Of a stretch of 64,000 nucleotides of DNA, positions 24,910-37,345 are shown piece after piece. A program made the translations under genes and the position numbers. Every line of letters starts with the position of its first letter. Within the stretch, counting starts at the first letter, position 1. The DNA lies in contig OV121083.1 in the NCBI GenBank assembly GCA_921293015.1, positions 34,588,908 to 34,652,907 of the forward strand, given 5' to 3'. The notes under the pieces were generated by a model. It was not told the DNA's origin. It did no database searches and was given only the letters and a program-made list of their open reading frames with translations. The DNA comes from Phorcus lineatus (lineage: Eukaryota > Mollusca > Gastropoda > Trochida > Trochidae).

Positions 24910-27117
24910 GTGACAATCTGGTCCCTCTGTCATGACTATCTCGTCAATATTTCCTATTCATCTGATTTTCCCAACATTATCCATTCCTCAACTCAAGATC
25001 CTACTTAAGATTTGTGACATCTTAAAGGGTACCTTAACCTGTCTACCAAAGGTCACACATTTGAAAAAAAGATTCTTCCCTTTTTCCATTTAAAAAAAAA
25101 TCAACTTTCCAAATCAGCTATCAGTATAAAAAATCTCTTTACTGGTAATATAAGCAAGACATTCTTTTCATGTCATATTTTCTAAGATATAAATTTAGGG
25201 CTTTGCTTCTGTCCCAAGAAAAAGAAATTTATTTATTTCAATATCCATAAATATTTTGTTAGAAATTTCTTTATTTCAATATCCATAATTAGTGTTTATC
25301 TGTTTTGAGTCAAAGGTTCTTTAAAAAAAGTGGAGTAATGTGTATTAACAAATCTAAACTTAGATTTAAATGAAGTCAGGAAATTATTACTTATTCAAAA
25401 TTTACATTTGAAAAATTACCATGTAATAAAATCTGATAATACTGATTTGAAGGCTTCACCGGCAGTTAGAGTAATTGAAAACCAAAGGATGACATCTTTT
25501 TTATAATAATATACACTATTTCTTTCCTATTTCTTGTGTGTTTGATTTGAGAAAACGTCATCCATGATATATATACCCTACACAAGAAAATTTAATCAAA
25601 AAAATCCACAACAAGCTCTCAAAGAATCTTTAAATTCTTTCATTTGAAGAACTTTTCCTTCGAAAGACTCTATAAGAACAACATAAAATGATACAATAAA
25701 GAAAACAATAAACTTTTAAATGCATCTGAACAATTCAATATATAGATTTTTAACCACAATAAATACCTTTCAAAGAACATTGATATCAAGATAAACTTTT
25801 AAATGCCTTTCAATGATTTCAATGAAAAAAACATATTCTTATCAAACATTTTCATCGTCATCATCTGAATTACTTATATATCACCAACAGGTAGTAAAAG
25901 TAAAAACCATGTTAAAACAGTCTAAAGATGCCTCATTTCAGAGAAAAATTTGGACTTTTCACAACAAACATGCAGGCATCACCTCTTCCTTTAACCTTTA
26001 GGTTGTTTTGCAAATGACCAGTGTCCTCTTTGCAGCTGGTCAAGTGACTAAATCATCTCAAAAAGTTTTTCCGATTTCCACACCTTGATGTGACATCAAT
26101 GTTATTTCAAGTACCAAATAAACAAAATATAAACGTCATATCTTCCTAGTTGACCCATGAACCTTTTTACATTGAATCTAGGTATATATAAGGTGTCTTG
26201 TTGGGTCAACTATTTCCATAAAAAGATATTATTAAGAAAAAAACATCTTAAAGTCACTGTGGCACATTTTCATATTTCATTTTATATTTATTCATAGTTC
26301 TTATTTTCAACATTTCATATTTGTGTATGCAAAAGAGATTTTCTTCAGGGGATAGAAAATCTATTCAAGCAACCCGACTGTCCATAGGATAGAAAAAGGT
26401 CAATTGAATAAAATAAAGTACATGCCGCCATTTTAGTATGAACAAGTTTTATTCGTTTGAGATATGGAAATGGAGAAAAGTTCATTTAGAAAATCTTCAT
26501 AAAAAAGATTGGCAACCAATTGGTCTCATTTGTGAGATCTCTTTATTTCCCTAGGGAAACAAGTTAAGAGTTTTTTAAAGGTAAATGACATATTTTAGAG
26601 GTATCATTTAAAAAAAAGGGTAGAAAATTTCTAATGTAAATTTCAATTTTAAACTGTTTGGGCAGTAATCTTGAGTTGTCAAGATAATAAAATAGCAATG
26701 TATAGACATGTTATACTATACTATTCAGAATTGCTATATTTCAACAATGATCTTTTAACTTTTTTCAACCATATTCATTCATCAATGTTTAATTTTGTTT
26801 TCTTATCACATTACATCAGTTGCAAGTTTTATTCAATCAGTGATTTTGATCAAATCCTTATATGGTCAAATGTTAAAACAGCTTATCCATTTCAAGACTA
26901 AGCTTAATTAGGTATACATCTTTAATGCATCATGCCTTACAGAACAAATATTTAAAACATGTTACACCCATGGCATAATTTACTGACCAAAACAAACAGA
27001 GTTAGGATTTCTAAGCATTTCCTTTGAACTCAAATTATCTTCCCATCTCCATGTAGCAATCCAAAGTAAATTTTATGTTCATTTCAGGTGATTCTTCTTA
27101 GCATGGTATCTCATTAG
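24910..27117. other. AT-rich noncoding stretch
   Basis: Contains a 26-bp direct repeat (TTTATTTCAATATCCATAA) at about 25223-25250 and 25262-25288, and a repeated ATAAACTTTTAAATGC at about 25708 and 25792. No gene seen. Confidence 0.5.
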
Positions 27118-27267
27118 GCATGCTCACGCTGTGACTTGATAAAGCTTGAAATAAACGACTGGGTCAGCGGTGATATTGACGACTCTCTGGCCATCTGTGA
27201 TGTTGTAGGCGTGAGCACTTCAAAGAACCCCTTGATAGATGTATTACTTAATCTTACAATGAATTAA
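27118..27267 (+). CDS. Possible exon (50-codon open frame, unknown product)
   Basis: The stretch is more GC-balanced than its surroundings and open on the plus strand after a CTCATTAG that could serve as a splice acceptor. The translation includes NDWVSGDIDDSLAICDVV, a well-mixed composition unlike the AT-driven frames nearby. There is no early ATG, so it would have to be an internal or terminal exon. However the minus strand is also open across the same bases, and TGCTCACGC / GCGTGAGCA form 9-bp inverted arms around it, so a conserved noncoding element is as likely. No family recognised. Confidence 0.2.
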   Translation, partial: ACSRCDLIKLEINDWVSGDIDDSLAICDVVGVSTSKNPLIDVLLNLTMN

Positions 27268-28037
27268 AGGCCCACTGTTTACCTTGATGTATTTGTGCTT
27301 GCATTGAAGTACTGGGTAAACACTTAAGGAGTTAATTATAAGGGTCTTGATTATATATGTCTCTACAGGTGATGATAGGTAATTAGTAATTGATTAGGTA
27401 ATCTATTGCTATTACATTTGGAATCTACAAATGAAATAAACACAGGTGTGATAATGTAACTGCATGTAATCAAGCAGGTGTTTATTCAAGGGATTCACAC
27501 TGTTTATTGATAAATAATTTACAATGGTGAATTATGTCAATAAACAAGAGTGTGTGGCCTTATTTCTTGAAAATAAATCTTTATCAATGTAAATGTATCT
27601 TAAGATAAATAAATGAGACTAGTGTCATTCTTGTGAAAAAAAATATTCAATACATGATTTAATAAGTTAGGAGTAGTATTTTAGGAACATTCCTGACATT
27701 TATTTTAATGTTACATAGATAGTTGGTATATTTGATTAAAACAAAAGTAAAGACCACATTTTTAGTAATTTTATGTTCATCAAAAACACTTTCCAAACAA
27801 AACAAATGAAATGATCAGTTACTGGCATGAAATTAAATGTTACAACAGAAATATCCTGTAAAATGTAAGTAAATAAACTTTTATAACAAATGATAAAACT
27901 AAAAAAGTATAATCAGCAAAAAATTGGCTAAAGCCCCTTTAAAGCATTTCCAAGAATTTTCTCAACATATTGGTGATTCATATTTTGCTCAGGCAAAACC
28001 TCAATCGTCCAATGCTTTAAAGTCTTTAAAATGACTA

Positions 28038-28289
28038 TTATAAATTAAGACAATCCACTTGTAAGTCTTCATTCATTGCTAGACAAGAAAATCTCTGAAA
28101 TATTTCCAAAATCGTGTTTGCAGGACAATTCTTGAGTGTGGATACTTTAAAGGACGCCAACCTTAACTGGTCACCTGTTGTCAATAACGAGTTATTTGAG
28201 GTATTTCCTGTACCTACCAGGTAAAGTCTACCTGTAGCCTCTGTAGGTGATACCGACAACTTGTCACTCGTGTTGACATTACATGACAG
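28038..28289 (-). CDS. Possible terminal exon (84-codon open frame, unknown product)
   Basis: The frame opens right after GAGTCTTCTCTTAG, a good polypyrimidine-AG acceptor on the minus strand, and runs 83 codons to a TAA. The translation includes SPTEATGRLYLVGTGNTSNN, hydrophilic and mixed, with more Thr, Ser and Gly than the AT-driven frames nearby. There is no ATG near its 5' end, which suits an exon rather than a single-exon gene. I recognise no domain and no membrane segment. It could belong to the same minus-strand gene as the kinase exon at 56.1 kb, but the distance is large and nothing links them directly. Confidence 0.22.
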   Translation of the reverse strand: MSCNVNTSDKLSVSPTEATGRLYLVGTGNTSNNSLLTTGDQLRLASFKVSTLKNCPANTILEIFQRFSCLAMNEDLQVDCLNL

Positions 28290-28796
28290 CTAAGAGAAGA
28301 CTCTCTTGATTAAAGGCTTTGACGTTGTCAATAACACTATCTCTGCATAGATTAACACTAAACAAGTGGGATATTTTTCACCTCAATCTCAGATCAAGGG
28401 CTCATAGTTTTTAATATATGGGCTGTAATTTATTTCAAACTAAAATTGAAGTTAAGATCTGGAACACTTGGGTTAGATAAATAATGTCCATATGTATCTT
28501 ATGTATATCGTATTTCTCTACTGAGATTCATCTTTCCTATATAGTTATTAAGGGACAGTAGCACTTTTTTTACATAAATAAAGTGAACACAAAAAATAAA
28601 ATGTTTCCAATTGCCAGACATTATTTATAATAAAAAGAAACAGTTTCACAACGAGTGTACCATGATCATTTAAAGAGCCACTCCGTGAGTTGTTGGAGTC
28701 ACATATGCCAAACTTAATCAATGGTGTCATTTGATTGCGAAGTATCGACTGTTACCAAAAAGACACATTTTAAAGCTGCTTGTTGTTTTTTTACAG

Positions 28797-28917
28797 TGAC
28801 AATATGAAGGTAGAACGTCGCAATTATGATCAAAAACCGGACAGTGGCGCGCGTCAAACAGTCAAACTTAATTTTGGAGATTTATCTAAAACAGCCAGGA
28901 GGGCAGTTAGGAGCTGA
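28797..28917 (+). CDS. Possible small terminal exon or 37-aa ORF
   Basis: A TGTTTTTTTACAG acceptor ends at 28796. The sequence that follows is open: ATG at 28804, TGA at 28915-28917. The 37 residues are basic and polar, including RRNYDQKPDSGARQTVKLNF and ending KTARRAVRS. CpG content (GGCGCGCGTC) is conspicuous in this AT-rich context. It reads like the C-terminal tail of a protein, or a short first coding exon. No family is recognised, no second exon was located, and no polyadenylation signal is obvious just downstream. Confidence 0.3.
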
Positions 28918-31140
28918 TAATGTTTGTTAGGTTCTATAACTAGTATCTATGCATATTGGACGTGATATCTACACCTCTGTGTATTTATAAGGCTTTTTAA
29001 AAATTTTCATGGAAAAACCAGTATTTGTCATATATATCTTTTGGACATGAAAAATTAAGATGTTTTGATTTCATATCACCACATATGACATTTACGTTCG
29101 TATCAAAGATAAATAATATGTTATGAAAATCACGGAGAATTTCCCTTCCTCAAATGATTAAATTACTGTCATCAGAACTTGCTTGATACTTGATTATTTC
29201 CTCTACGTCTAGCAGTGCTCAAGTAAAGTCATGAGATGATTGACAGTCTGAGAATAATACTAATGCATAAACAAATGTTAATTAGGATAAATTTGAAGAA
29301 ATAAATCTTTCAAAGACAAGCTACTGCCCCATTACGTTAACGTTCTAAACCGTCAATACTCTTTACATTCTAAACATGTTTAGCATAATATGATAACAGA
29401 ATAACATTTATATTTTTATCCTTTGACTGAAAACATATCTAAAATAAATTGATTTCCATTTTTTTCAGGTTTCAATTTTTATTACAAAAGAAACATTTCG
29501 ATTGCTGCACTCAAGGAACTTCCAACCTGTCATTTGAGAGCAATTTAATAAAACATGAAAAATAGTATAATATTTATATTAGAATCTTAAAACATTTACG
29601 AAATGATAAATAATCCAACTGCCATAGAAAAAAAACATACGAAAAATATTTCAACATTACATATGTTTAAGAGTTTCAAAATGTGCGTTTGATATATATC
29701 TTATTCATATTAAATTACATTTTCTCCCAAAATGACCCAAGATGAACTTCATATTTCCGGTAGGCAATGAGAGTGGATGTCATATCCTAATTCATGTACA
29801 AGTTAATAACCAATGTTTCTTCAAAGTGGCTAAGATTCTAGTTTAAGCAGCTGCTTCCGGTTGGAACATAATATTGCCAATTTCTTGCTAGAACTCTGTC
29901 AGTAAATCAATATATCATCTGAATTATATATCCACAAACTGTTCACACTTACATACATACATACTTACATACTCGTACTTATTGACATGCTTCTAGTTCT
30001 ATTTCTAAAATTCATGGAATATAATTTTCCTTCACAAATTTCTGATTATAGTTCTTCAACATGATTTCTATGTCAAACAATTATTGCTTATCAAAAAGCC
30101 TACTCTTAGAGAAAAAAATTTCTTGGAATGAAATGTAATTAGTTATAATTTTAAAATGTTGAATATCATTGATATTGAATGTTACAAAATTTTAAGAATG
30201 GCACAGAAATTACATGGGGAGTTATCTTGATCAACCAACTTTTCAAACCAAATATACTTTGAAATACCGTAGAAATGTATGCATGTTTGTGTATCTTCTC
30301 CCTATTCATTTCTCATATCTTGAGTGCCTAGTGCTCAAATTACGAGTTCAGGCACTATATAAATATTCATTATTATTATTATCATTATTATTTATGTTGA
30401 TAAGAGTTAGGGGAATTAACAGTAAGCCATATGCTCATCATTAACTGAAACATGAAGGACTGAAAATATTCAAGATGTTTGGATAAGGATGCAACTTAGT
30501 AGTTAACAATTAATAGAACATATGAAGAAAGCTAATGTTAACTTGAGAGCACTATCGATAAGTATTACCTATTTAGTATCTAAGGGTTAACTAACTGTGA
30601 TCTATTTTTAACATACAAGGATTTCAAAGATATTTCTGTGAAATCAGTTAATATTGTCAAAGTGACTCAGAGCCCTGAATCACAATGTCCTCAAAAACAT
30701 GCTCAAATTAGAATAATTTTCTGTTTTCAATGATAATACAAAAACAGCCCTATAGATGTTAACATGTCGAAAATTTTGCAAATATGAACAATAGTTTAAT
30801 GACCTACCAAACAAGATTTTTCTCTATGCCTGCTGCAGATAAGTTTCCAAAATTACCTTTAAGCCATTGGTGCTTGCCACGTACAGTATGGTTTTCTATC
30901 ACAAATTACAACTGAATCCTGTTTATTGTTTCTATACTGAACTCATAAGCCCAAAGATTGTGATGGTCAGAAACAACCACTACCTCTCAATAAGTTAAAT
31001 TCAGTAATCAAGTTTGACATGTTTGACTCCAATAACATGCTCTGTATCCCTTTAACATGAGAGTTGTATTAATTCCTTTAACTTATTCATTCTCGGTTAA
31101 CTAGCTGTGATCTATTCTCAACATACAATGTTATCAAAGA
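28918..31140. other. AT-rich noncoding stretch
   Basis: No supported gene. Short simple repeats: TACATACATAC near 29950-29970 and ATTATT runs near 30368-30393. Confidence 0.5.
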
Positions 31141-31440
31141 TGAGTGAGTGAGTTGGGGTTTAACGCTGCTTTCAAGATTATTTCACTTATATCGCAGTTG
31201 CTAGTATTATTGCAGGGAGAAAGCCCGCAACACCATTGTGGCTATGCATTGCGGTGAAACCTGCGAGCATCGGCAGGAACAAGCGAACCATGGTTGGTAC
31301 TGCGCTGAAGCTCAGTGTAGCATTGCACCCAAACCTGACTGCGTGTAGAATAGTTCTCTATTGCAGACAAAGTTGCCGAGCTCCTGGCGGGATTCGAACC
31401 ATGGACCTCTTGATCCAAAGCAGATATCTAAGATGATCAG
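31141..31440 (-). mobile_element. tRNA-derived SINE, fuller copy (minus strand for pol III)
   Basis: At 31389-31400 the minus strand reads GGTTCGAATCCC, a perfect B box, followed in that direction by the body and then by the same conserved block found at 5585-5708 (TAGTATTATTGCAGGGAGAA on the plus strand, then a TTGGGGTTTAACGC block toward 31150). On the plus strand it begins TGAGTGAGTGAGTTGGGG, a typical SINE tail motif of molluscan families (from memory). The A box is decayed, so this copy is unlikely to be transcribed. The 66-codon frame inside it (31236-31436) is not a gene. Confidence 0.75.
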
Positions 31441-33229
31441 CAGTTACAATTAAAATTTTTTAAAAAGTCATTCTTTGTCAGACTTGATAATATTGTTAAC
31501 ATGATAGTTATATCAATTCTTTTTCCCCTATTCATTTACTCCTTTAGGGTTAATACACGGTGATCTATTCTGACATACAAATCTGAAAACTATATTAGAG
31601 GAAGAGATCTCGAGCTAACTATCCCATCAAGCTTTGTATAGTACTTCCTTCCATCCGTGGTAACATTTCCCATGTCAAGAAGATCTATAGTGAAGTAGAG
31701 GAAGTTATTGATGCCAAATATAAACTCAAACTTCCACATTCCTTGTCCATCATACGTTATCTACTTCCATTCATTTCTGTAGATTTACTTATATCATACA
31801 CTTTGAATTTTTCTTATCGATGTCAGAAATATATATAGTTTTAAGATTGTTAAAATTCTTGAAAAAGTTTATCGTGATTTATGTGAATGGTATTTGACCA
31901 ACAGTACTTCCTCTGTTTCAGGTCAATCGTAAATTGACTTATTATTAATTTTTAAAGACTTCCTTCATTCTTGATTTGAATCTGCTTTGGAAAACTATAT
32001 GTACAGTTCAGAAATTGATTTGTAAAATGCTAAAACATCTAAACTATTAAAGAAGAGCTACTGAGATTACCTCATTTTCAGTTGATTCTATTTATCATAT
32101 AATTACTAACTAAAATTTGATAGATCTCCTTGACTTTGAAATAAGATTGTCAGCATCTGCATGAATAAAGTTAATATTATTATATACATTACATATGACA
32201 GAAATAAATCATGTATAACATTTATCCTATATGTGATAAGAAAAAAACTGTTTTGTTTCTCCAAATTTTAAAATTTCACTTTTTTTCAAAATACATATTC
32301 CCAAGAAAAAAACCCCTTCAGATCATTCTATTTGCTTATTTGCAATTTGTCATATTTATCTCTTTACAAAATTTGAAAAATGTTATCAATGCTAACCACA
32401 ATCCAGCTTGAGAAATTGACGTAGTGTTCTTGGTATAACCCTCATTGTCCTAATTGAAATTGACACGTTACAAGATGCAACACACACCATGTTTTATCAT
32501 GTGTTGATAACAGATTATATCAGTAATATCTTTATGAGTTTGTGCTGGCAAATATGTGAAAACAAATGACAGATTTCAGGATAAAATCTTGTTTCATATT
32601 GTGAAAGTACGTCAGCTCTTGAGGAGAGTATCAGTTAACTCATTAAGTTTACAATTGTGTATGTAATGTAAGAAAGTGTGTAAGAGATAATAAGATATAT
32701 GAGATAAATAGATAATAAGGTCATCTTTATAATTATTTCACTTGTTGTTTTTATAGCTGAAAATCTTAATGATTCTGTCCCTTTATAAAGTTATCAAATA
32801 TACAATACAACTCTAAGCCCATACCATTATAAACTGAAGAAAATGTTTTAAGATTTTCACATAAACTTATCAGTCAAATAATACAATATGTTTTTGCATG
32901 ATATACTCGTAACTATTTTATTTCTTATCATAAATGCATTAAAACATTCAATTAAAGTTTTTCTTTCCAGTTCATATACCAGTACATGTATGCTTATGGT
33001 TTCAACACAAACCTTGAATTATCTTTATAAATTTGCAACTTCATTTTTTTTGGGCACATTTTCAAGCTGAAATTCATGTTGAAGGACGACCATAGCTCAT
33101 CATCCTTTTTCTGATTTTTTCCCAAATATTTTTTATTATTTACTAAATAACCTTAACGTTGTAAATTACACAGTTGACAAACTGATGTATATTTCAACTA
33201 ACTTCTATCCATGTCAATTCATACACAGG
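31441..33229. other. AT-rich noncoding stretch
   Basis: No supported gene or repeat. Short AT-driven frames at 32211 and 32888 are dismissed. Confidence 0.5.
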
Positions 33230-33343
33230 TCACAACTCAAGCCGAGCCATGTCCATTTCTCTCTCTGCATCATTGACCGCCTGTCGTGACTGGCGCTTGT
33301 CGTACATTTCTTCAGCCTGCAAGCAGTCCAAGACATGATCCAT
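33230..33343 (-). CDS. Possible terminal exon, charged helical C-terminus
   Basis: A 37-codon minus-strand frame runs from an ATG at 33343 to a TGA at 33232-33230. Its last 28 residues, starting AEEMYDKRQSRQAVNDAERE, are rich in Glu, Arg, Asp, Lys and Met and would form a charged helix or coiled coil. A GCTTGCAG at 33317-33324 would make a phase-0 splice acceptor for exactly those 28 codons plus stop. The sequence is locally balanced in GC. No family is recognised. It could be the last exon of a minus-strand gene, possibly the kinase gene 23 kb away, but nothing proves the link. Overlapping frames on both strands (33286-33711 plus, 33214-33405 minus) look less protein-like. Confidence 0.33.
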   Translation of the reverse strand: MDHVLDCLQAEEMYDKRQSRQAVNDAEREMDMARLEL

Positions 33344-35932
33344 CTATCAAACATCTGATCCTGTGTTCGCCTTGTCAATTTCATTCCTTCTCCTCTGTTT
33401 ATCAAAATTCCAGAATTTCAAGGAAAAGCAATAAAGGGCTAGCATGGCAGTCACAGGAAGGAATGATGAATAAGATGTTAATAACAGCGGAGATGTTATT
33501 AATTCCTGCCTTACTGTTTTTCTATTTACCATATTCTCACTCCAAGAACTACAAAACCTTCCCTAAATTGTTTTTAAGCATGCTAGTCATCTGTTTCACT
33601 TGTTTATTACAATGGAACATGAAGTTTGAAATTGACGAAAGTAGGATGATGTCGATTTCGCTATGGACAAGATATTCCAATGAGAGTGGCTTCATGCATG
33701 TATGTATTTGATGCGTCTGTTTCATTGATCGCTGTCTGCCAACATTCACTAATCATGCTAATTGCAATTATCTCCAGCAAAACCTGGCAGCCTTTTCATG
33801 CCACTGTTTGAATGAAAAGCCATCAGGAAAAGAAAAGATCAATACATAGAGCAGACAGAGAAGACAAGAGCTGAGCTACTTCTTACACAACTATGTAATT
33901 GGTGGAACATATTTCAAGAGTTGGTCAAGTTATGGTGCCCCCTGATAGTTTGATTCAAAGCTTGTCTTTGTGGAACATTTTCATTTAAAATCCAATCAAA
34001 GGCAAGCATCATGTCCTCAAGAAAAGAAATTCTAGAAAATTGCTTAAAAGATCATAATTTCTCAAAGGCAGCTTTCTGGTATATAATGATATAGTCATTT
34101 TCATATGAATGAATATAAGATGGCAAGTTTCAATAACCAATTGTGTTGATCCATTGCCATAACACTTTACTCTAATCTCATTGACTACAAGAAAGGGACA
34201 ATTATGGAGGACAAAATATGAAGGATAATTCTTGTCTCTAGAATGAAAAATATTGTATGAGATTTCATAAAATTCATTAACTTTTTAAAAATAAAGATTT
34301 CAAAAGACATTCACTCTCTGAAACTGTCACATCTGATTTTTTGTGTGGAATTTTTTCTATAATTATAATTTTTTCTTTAGGATATCAAAGGTATGAATCA
34401 ATACTAATCATAACTTAAACACTCCAGCAATTAGGTCTCCATGTCTGAAAATGATGTTGATAAATAAATCAATTGATAGACATCCATCAAATGAAAATAT
34501 ATGATTGGAATTTGACAAGTCATGAAATTTTTTTTCAAACAACACAGTACAAAAATGTTTTTAGTAGCTCATATACTTTGAATAAATTTTAATGTAAAAA
34601 ATGCTGAATTAAATATATATATACCTTAGAGCTATAAAAGTTACTTGGTTATGGCTTTTGCTAAGCTTGCATATAGAACATTATGTTCCTCGCCCAAGGC
34701 CGTGACCCACTGTCTATTAATGAGTTAATTTCAGTTGCAATGCATGTTTTGGAAACTACTTCGAGACTTTGCCATAAGCAATACAAACAAAAACCAAATA
34801 TTTCTTACAACTTGAATATGTTAAATGACTTAGATGTTTAACATTTTCGTGTGAAGGAAAGGAACCAAATATGAAAGGAATGATATTTATCCTAAATTGA
34901 TAAATTCACTTAATAAACTCCATTAATTATTGACATGATTGATTTACACACCAATAATCTTTGATCATTACAAGAGAAACTTTTACACAGAACATTTTTG
35001 TTGTAGGAACACATTATTAAAATGATTTTGAATTTACTTCATAGATACTATGACATGAGGCATTATTCTATTACTTCACTGTAATATCAACCTAAACTTT
35101 ACTTATAAATTTAACCATTTTATACTTCATATGATTCGTCCTTTTTTCTTTCATCATCACCTTTCTTAATATATGTATGGTATCAATTAACTTAATAACA
35201 TATCTCAATCATCCATCCATTTTTTCTTCTTCCTTGATGCATTCATTCATCCACCCACTTCATCTCTTCATCTCTCTTCCTACCACTTTTAACATTTATT
35301 CATTTATCCTCTTATTCATTCCTCCCTTTCAGTTCAAAATCTACTCAATGCTGTCATTCAATAGTCTTGCCTCATGACTCTGTTTTACACAGCAGACTTC
35401 ATCACAGTCTAGCTCCTAATTCAGAACGTATAGATTTTACTGGTACATCAGAAACAAATCAAGACCAAAAAATTTAAATTGAGAAAAGTGATTCATTATT
35501 CTTACAAGAAAAAAAACAACAAAAATAGGAATACCAAATTTTCAAAATGTTCAAACTATAATCCATCCACAACTAAGATATTGAACATCTAGGAGGCCCT
35601 TAACTTATTTTGTTCAGTATAAAAAAATAAATTGTGTCTTTAAATTGTCTTTAATGCCATGCACACACCACAACAGTTTCAAACAGCATCTTCATCACCT
35701 TTGGTCATTTTACTATCACAAGTGTCATCATACAGAACACTCAGAGTTATCATCAGCCTCCTCATTGCCTGGGGGATACAATCTATCCCCTGTCACCCCG
35801 GCCCCTCCCTCCCAGACATCATTTCCTCCCCACATCCATCTTCCATATACCAACAAGCAGCAGGAATCTTAAAACTCTGCAATTTCAGAATACTTCCTAA
35901 ATTTTTTTCAATGGAAAAAATGTGTTGATATA
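33344..35932. other. AT-rich noncoding stretch
   Basis: No supported gene. A CATTC-rich pyrimidine tract lies at 35210-35350. Confidence 0.5.
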
Positions 35933-36193
35933 CTAAGAGGATGAGTCAGGCAACGCTTTACAGCATCTTACTCCACAAATTATGATTAAAGACGCCTTAA
36001 CTCCTCTTATCAAGGCTCTTAAAGAAAGAAAGTTAATTGCATACTGGAGACATACTGGCCAGCGCCTTATCTCCAAGACCAAAATGACAACACGGAAACC
36101 ATAGGCGTCTATAGCAGACGTACATTGCACCATTCCTGTAATGAAACAGGCACAGGAAGGGACGTTAGTGTCGTATTTCTCTGATGTCGACAT
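35933..36193 (-). CDS. Weak ORF candidate, 86 codons
   Basis: Begins with a true ATG and ends in TAG. It contains a TGTGCCTGTTTCATTACAG that resembles an internal splice acceptor near 36135, so only the downstream part might be exonic. The translation has several Cys and hydrophobic runs (SLIIICGVRCC) but no family is recognised. Local base composition is balanced. It may be chance. Confidence 0.15.
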   Translation of the reverse strand: MSTSEKYDTNVPSCACFITGMVQCTSAIDAYGFRVVILVLEIRRWPVCLQYAINFLSLRALIRGVKASLIIICGVRCCKALPDSSS

Positions 36194-36229
36194 CCTGTGA
36201 AGATAGCACTGAGGACCATCTGGAAGCAG

Positions 36230-36850
36230 CCCAAGTTACAGAGGACACCTCTGACATAGTGATAGTGGGGTGGGGTATTGGTCTGGGGGGGGGGGGGGGG
36301 GGGGGGGGCTAGGGCTGAGGGCTATGAACGAGGGGTGGGGGAATGCAATTTAAAGGGAAGAATTCCTGGTTTTAAAGGATGAATGAGAAAAGGGGGTGAG
36401 GAAATTATATAAAGTATGAGGAAGAGCAGTATTGTAAAGGGAGGAGCTTAGGAGGAGTAAATGTGAGGGGGGGGGGTGCAAAAAGAATTAGAAAAATTGA
36501 ATGGAGAAAAAATTAAAGTCTTGTGAGAGAGGTGACAAAATTATACTAACTCGAAAAGGGAGGGCAGTAATGAAGCTAAATAATCAGAAAGGAATTTAAG
36601 AATTTTATGGAGACAAAAGTAGAATAATGATAAAAATATAACCTATCAAAGAAGGAAGTACTTTGATGTACGTGTTGGAGAAAAAAAATTCAAGTTTAAG
36701 GAATTTAGGAGGGGGGGATTTTAAGGAATACTGTCCTAATGACTGATCCAGAAGGGAAGGCAAAGCAAGAATTTGGGGGGGGGGGAGAAAGAGTGGAGGG
36801 GGGACACCAAGGGGGGGATGTCTTAGGGAGGGAGGGCAAAGCAGTGACAT
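36230..36850. repeat. G-rich purine tract with G24 run
   Basis: The plus strand is almost all G and A, with a 24-G run at 36285-36308 and further G runs near 36470, 36710, 36775 and 36810. It can form G-quadruplexes and triplexes. The 81-codon minus-strand frame here is Pro/Leu-rich composition, not a gene. Confidence 0.8.
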
Positions 36851-37139
36851 AATCTGACCAATCAGCAGTGAGGTTGACTTGTGAATGAAGCGGTAAAGGG
36901 CCCTAGAAACAGTTCAGTGAATGGTATTACAAATGTGTTTGCATGGACTTACACTTGGGTGAGGGAAGCTCACACACATACAGTAGACGTGTCATGTTTG
37001 ATGAGGGCTGGCTGTTGTTACAAGCTTTGCCCAGTCTACGCTCCTAGGCCTTGAACTTTTGGTGGACATGTCTGTCTTTTACCGGTCTGCCTCGCCCAAA
37101 AATGCAATCAACCTTCTCCAAATGAGCATTTTCATGAAT

Positions 37140-37345
37140 CATTTGCTTGAACTTAAATGTGAAATTTTGTGATGATCTAAAGTTGAAATGAATGATATGA
37201 AATTTGTAATTATGATTTATGTAAGCTCCATGGTTGTTCACGTGATTGAAATGATTAAAATGTGAAATTGTTTGATGTTCTAAAATTGAACTGAATGACA
37301 ATAATTCAAAAGATTTTAGATTTGCAATTATGATATAAGTTGAAA
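37140..37345. repeat. Direct duplication, ~103-bp spacing
   Basis: AAATGTGAAATT-TTGATG-TCTAAA-TTGAA-TGAATGA at 37155 recurs at 37258, each followed by TTTG-AATTATGAT. The 85-codon minus-strand frame across it is His/Phe-rich and not convincing. Confidence 0.55.

Noticed and set aside
31389..31400. Perfect B box suggested a tRNA gene
   Set aside because: No cloverleaf or acceptor stem; the surrounding sequence is a SINE also present at 5.6 kb.
33286..33711. 141-codon plus-strand frame starting at a GTG
   Set aside because: No ATG start or domain, AT-driven second half, and it overlaps a more protein-like minus-strand frame.
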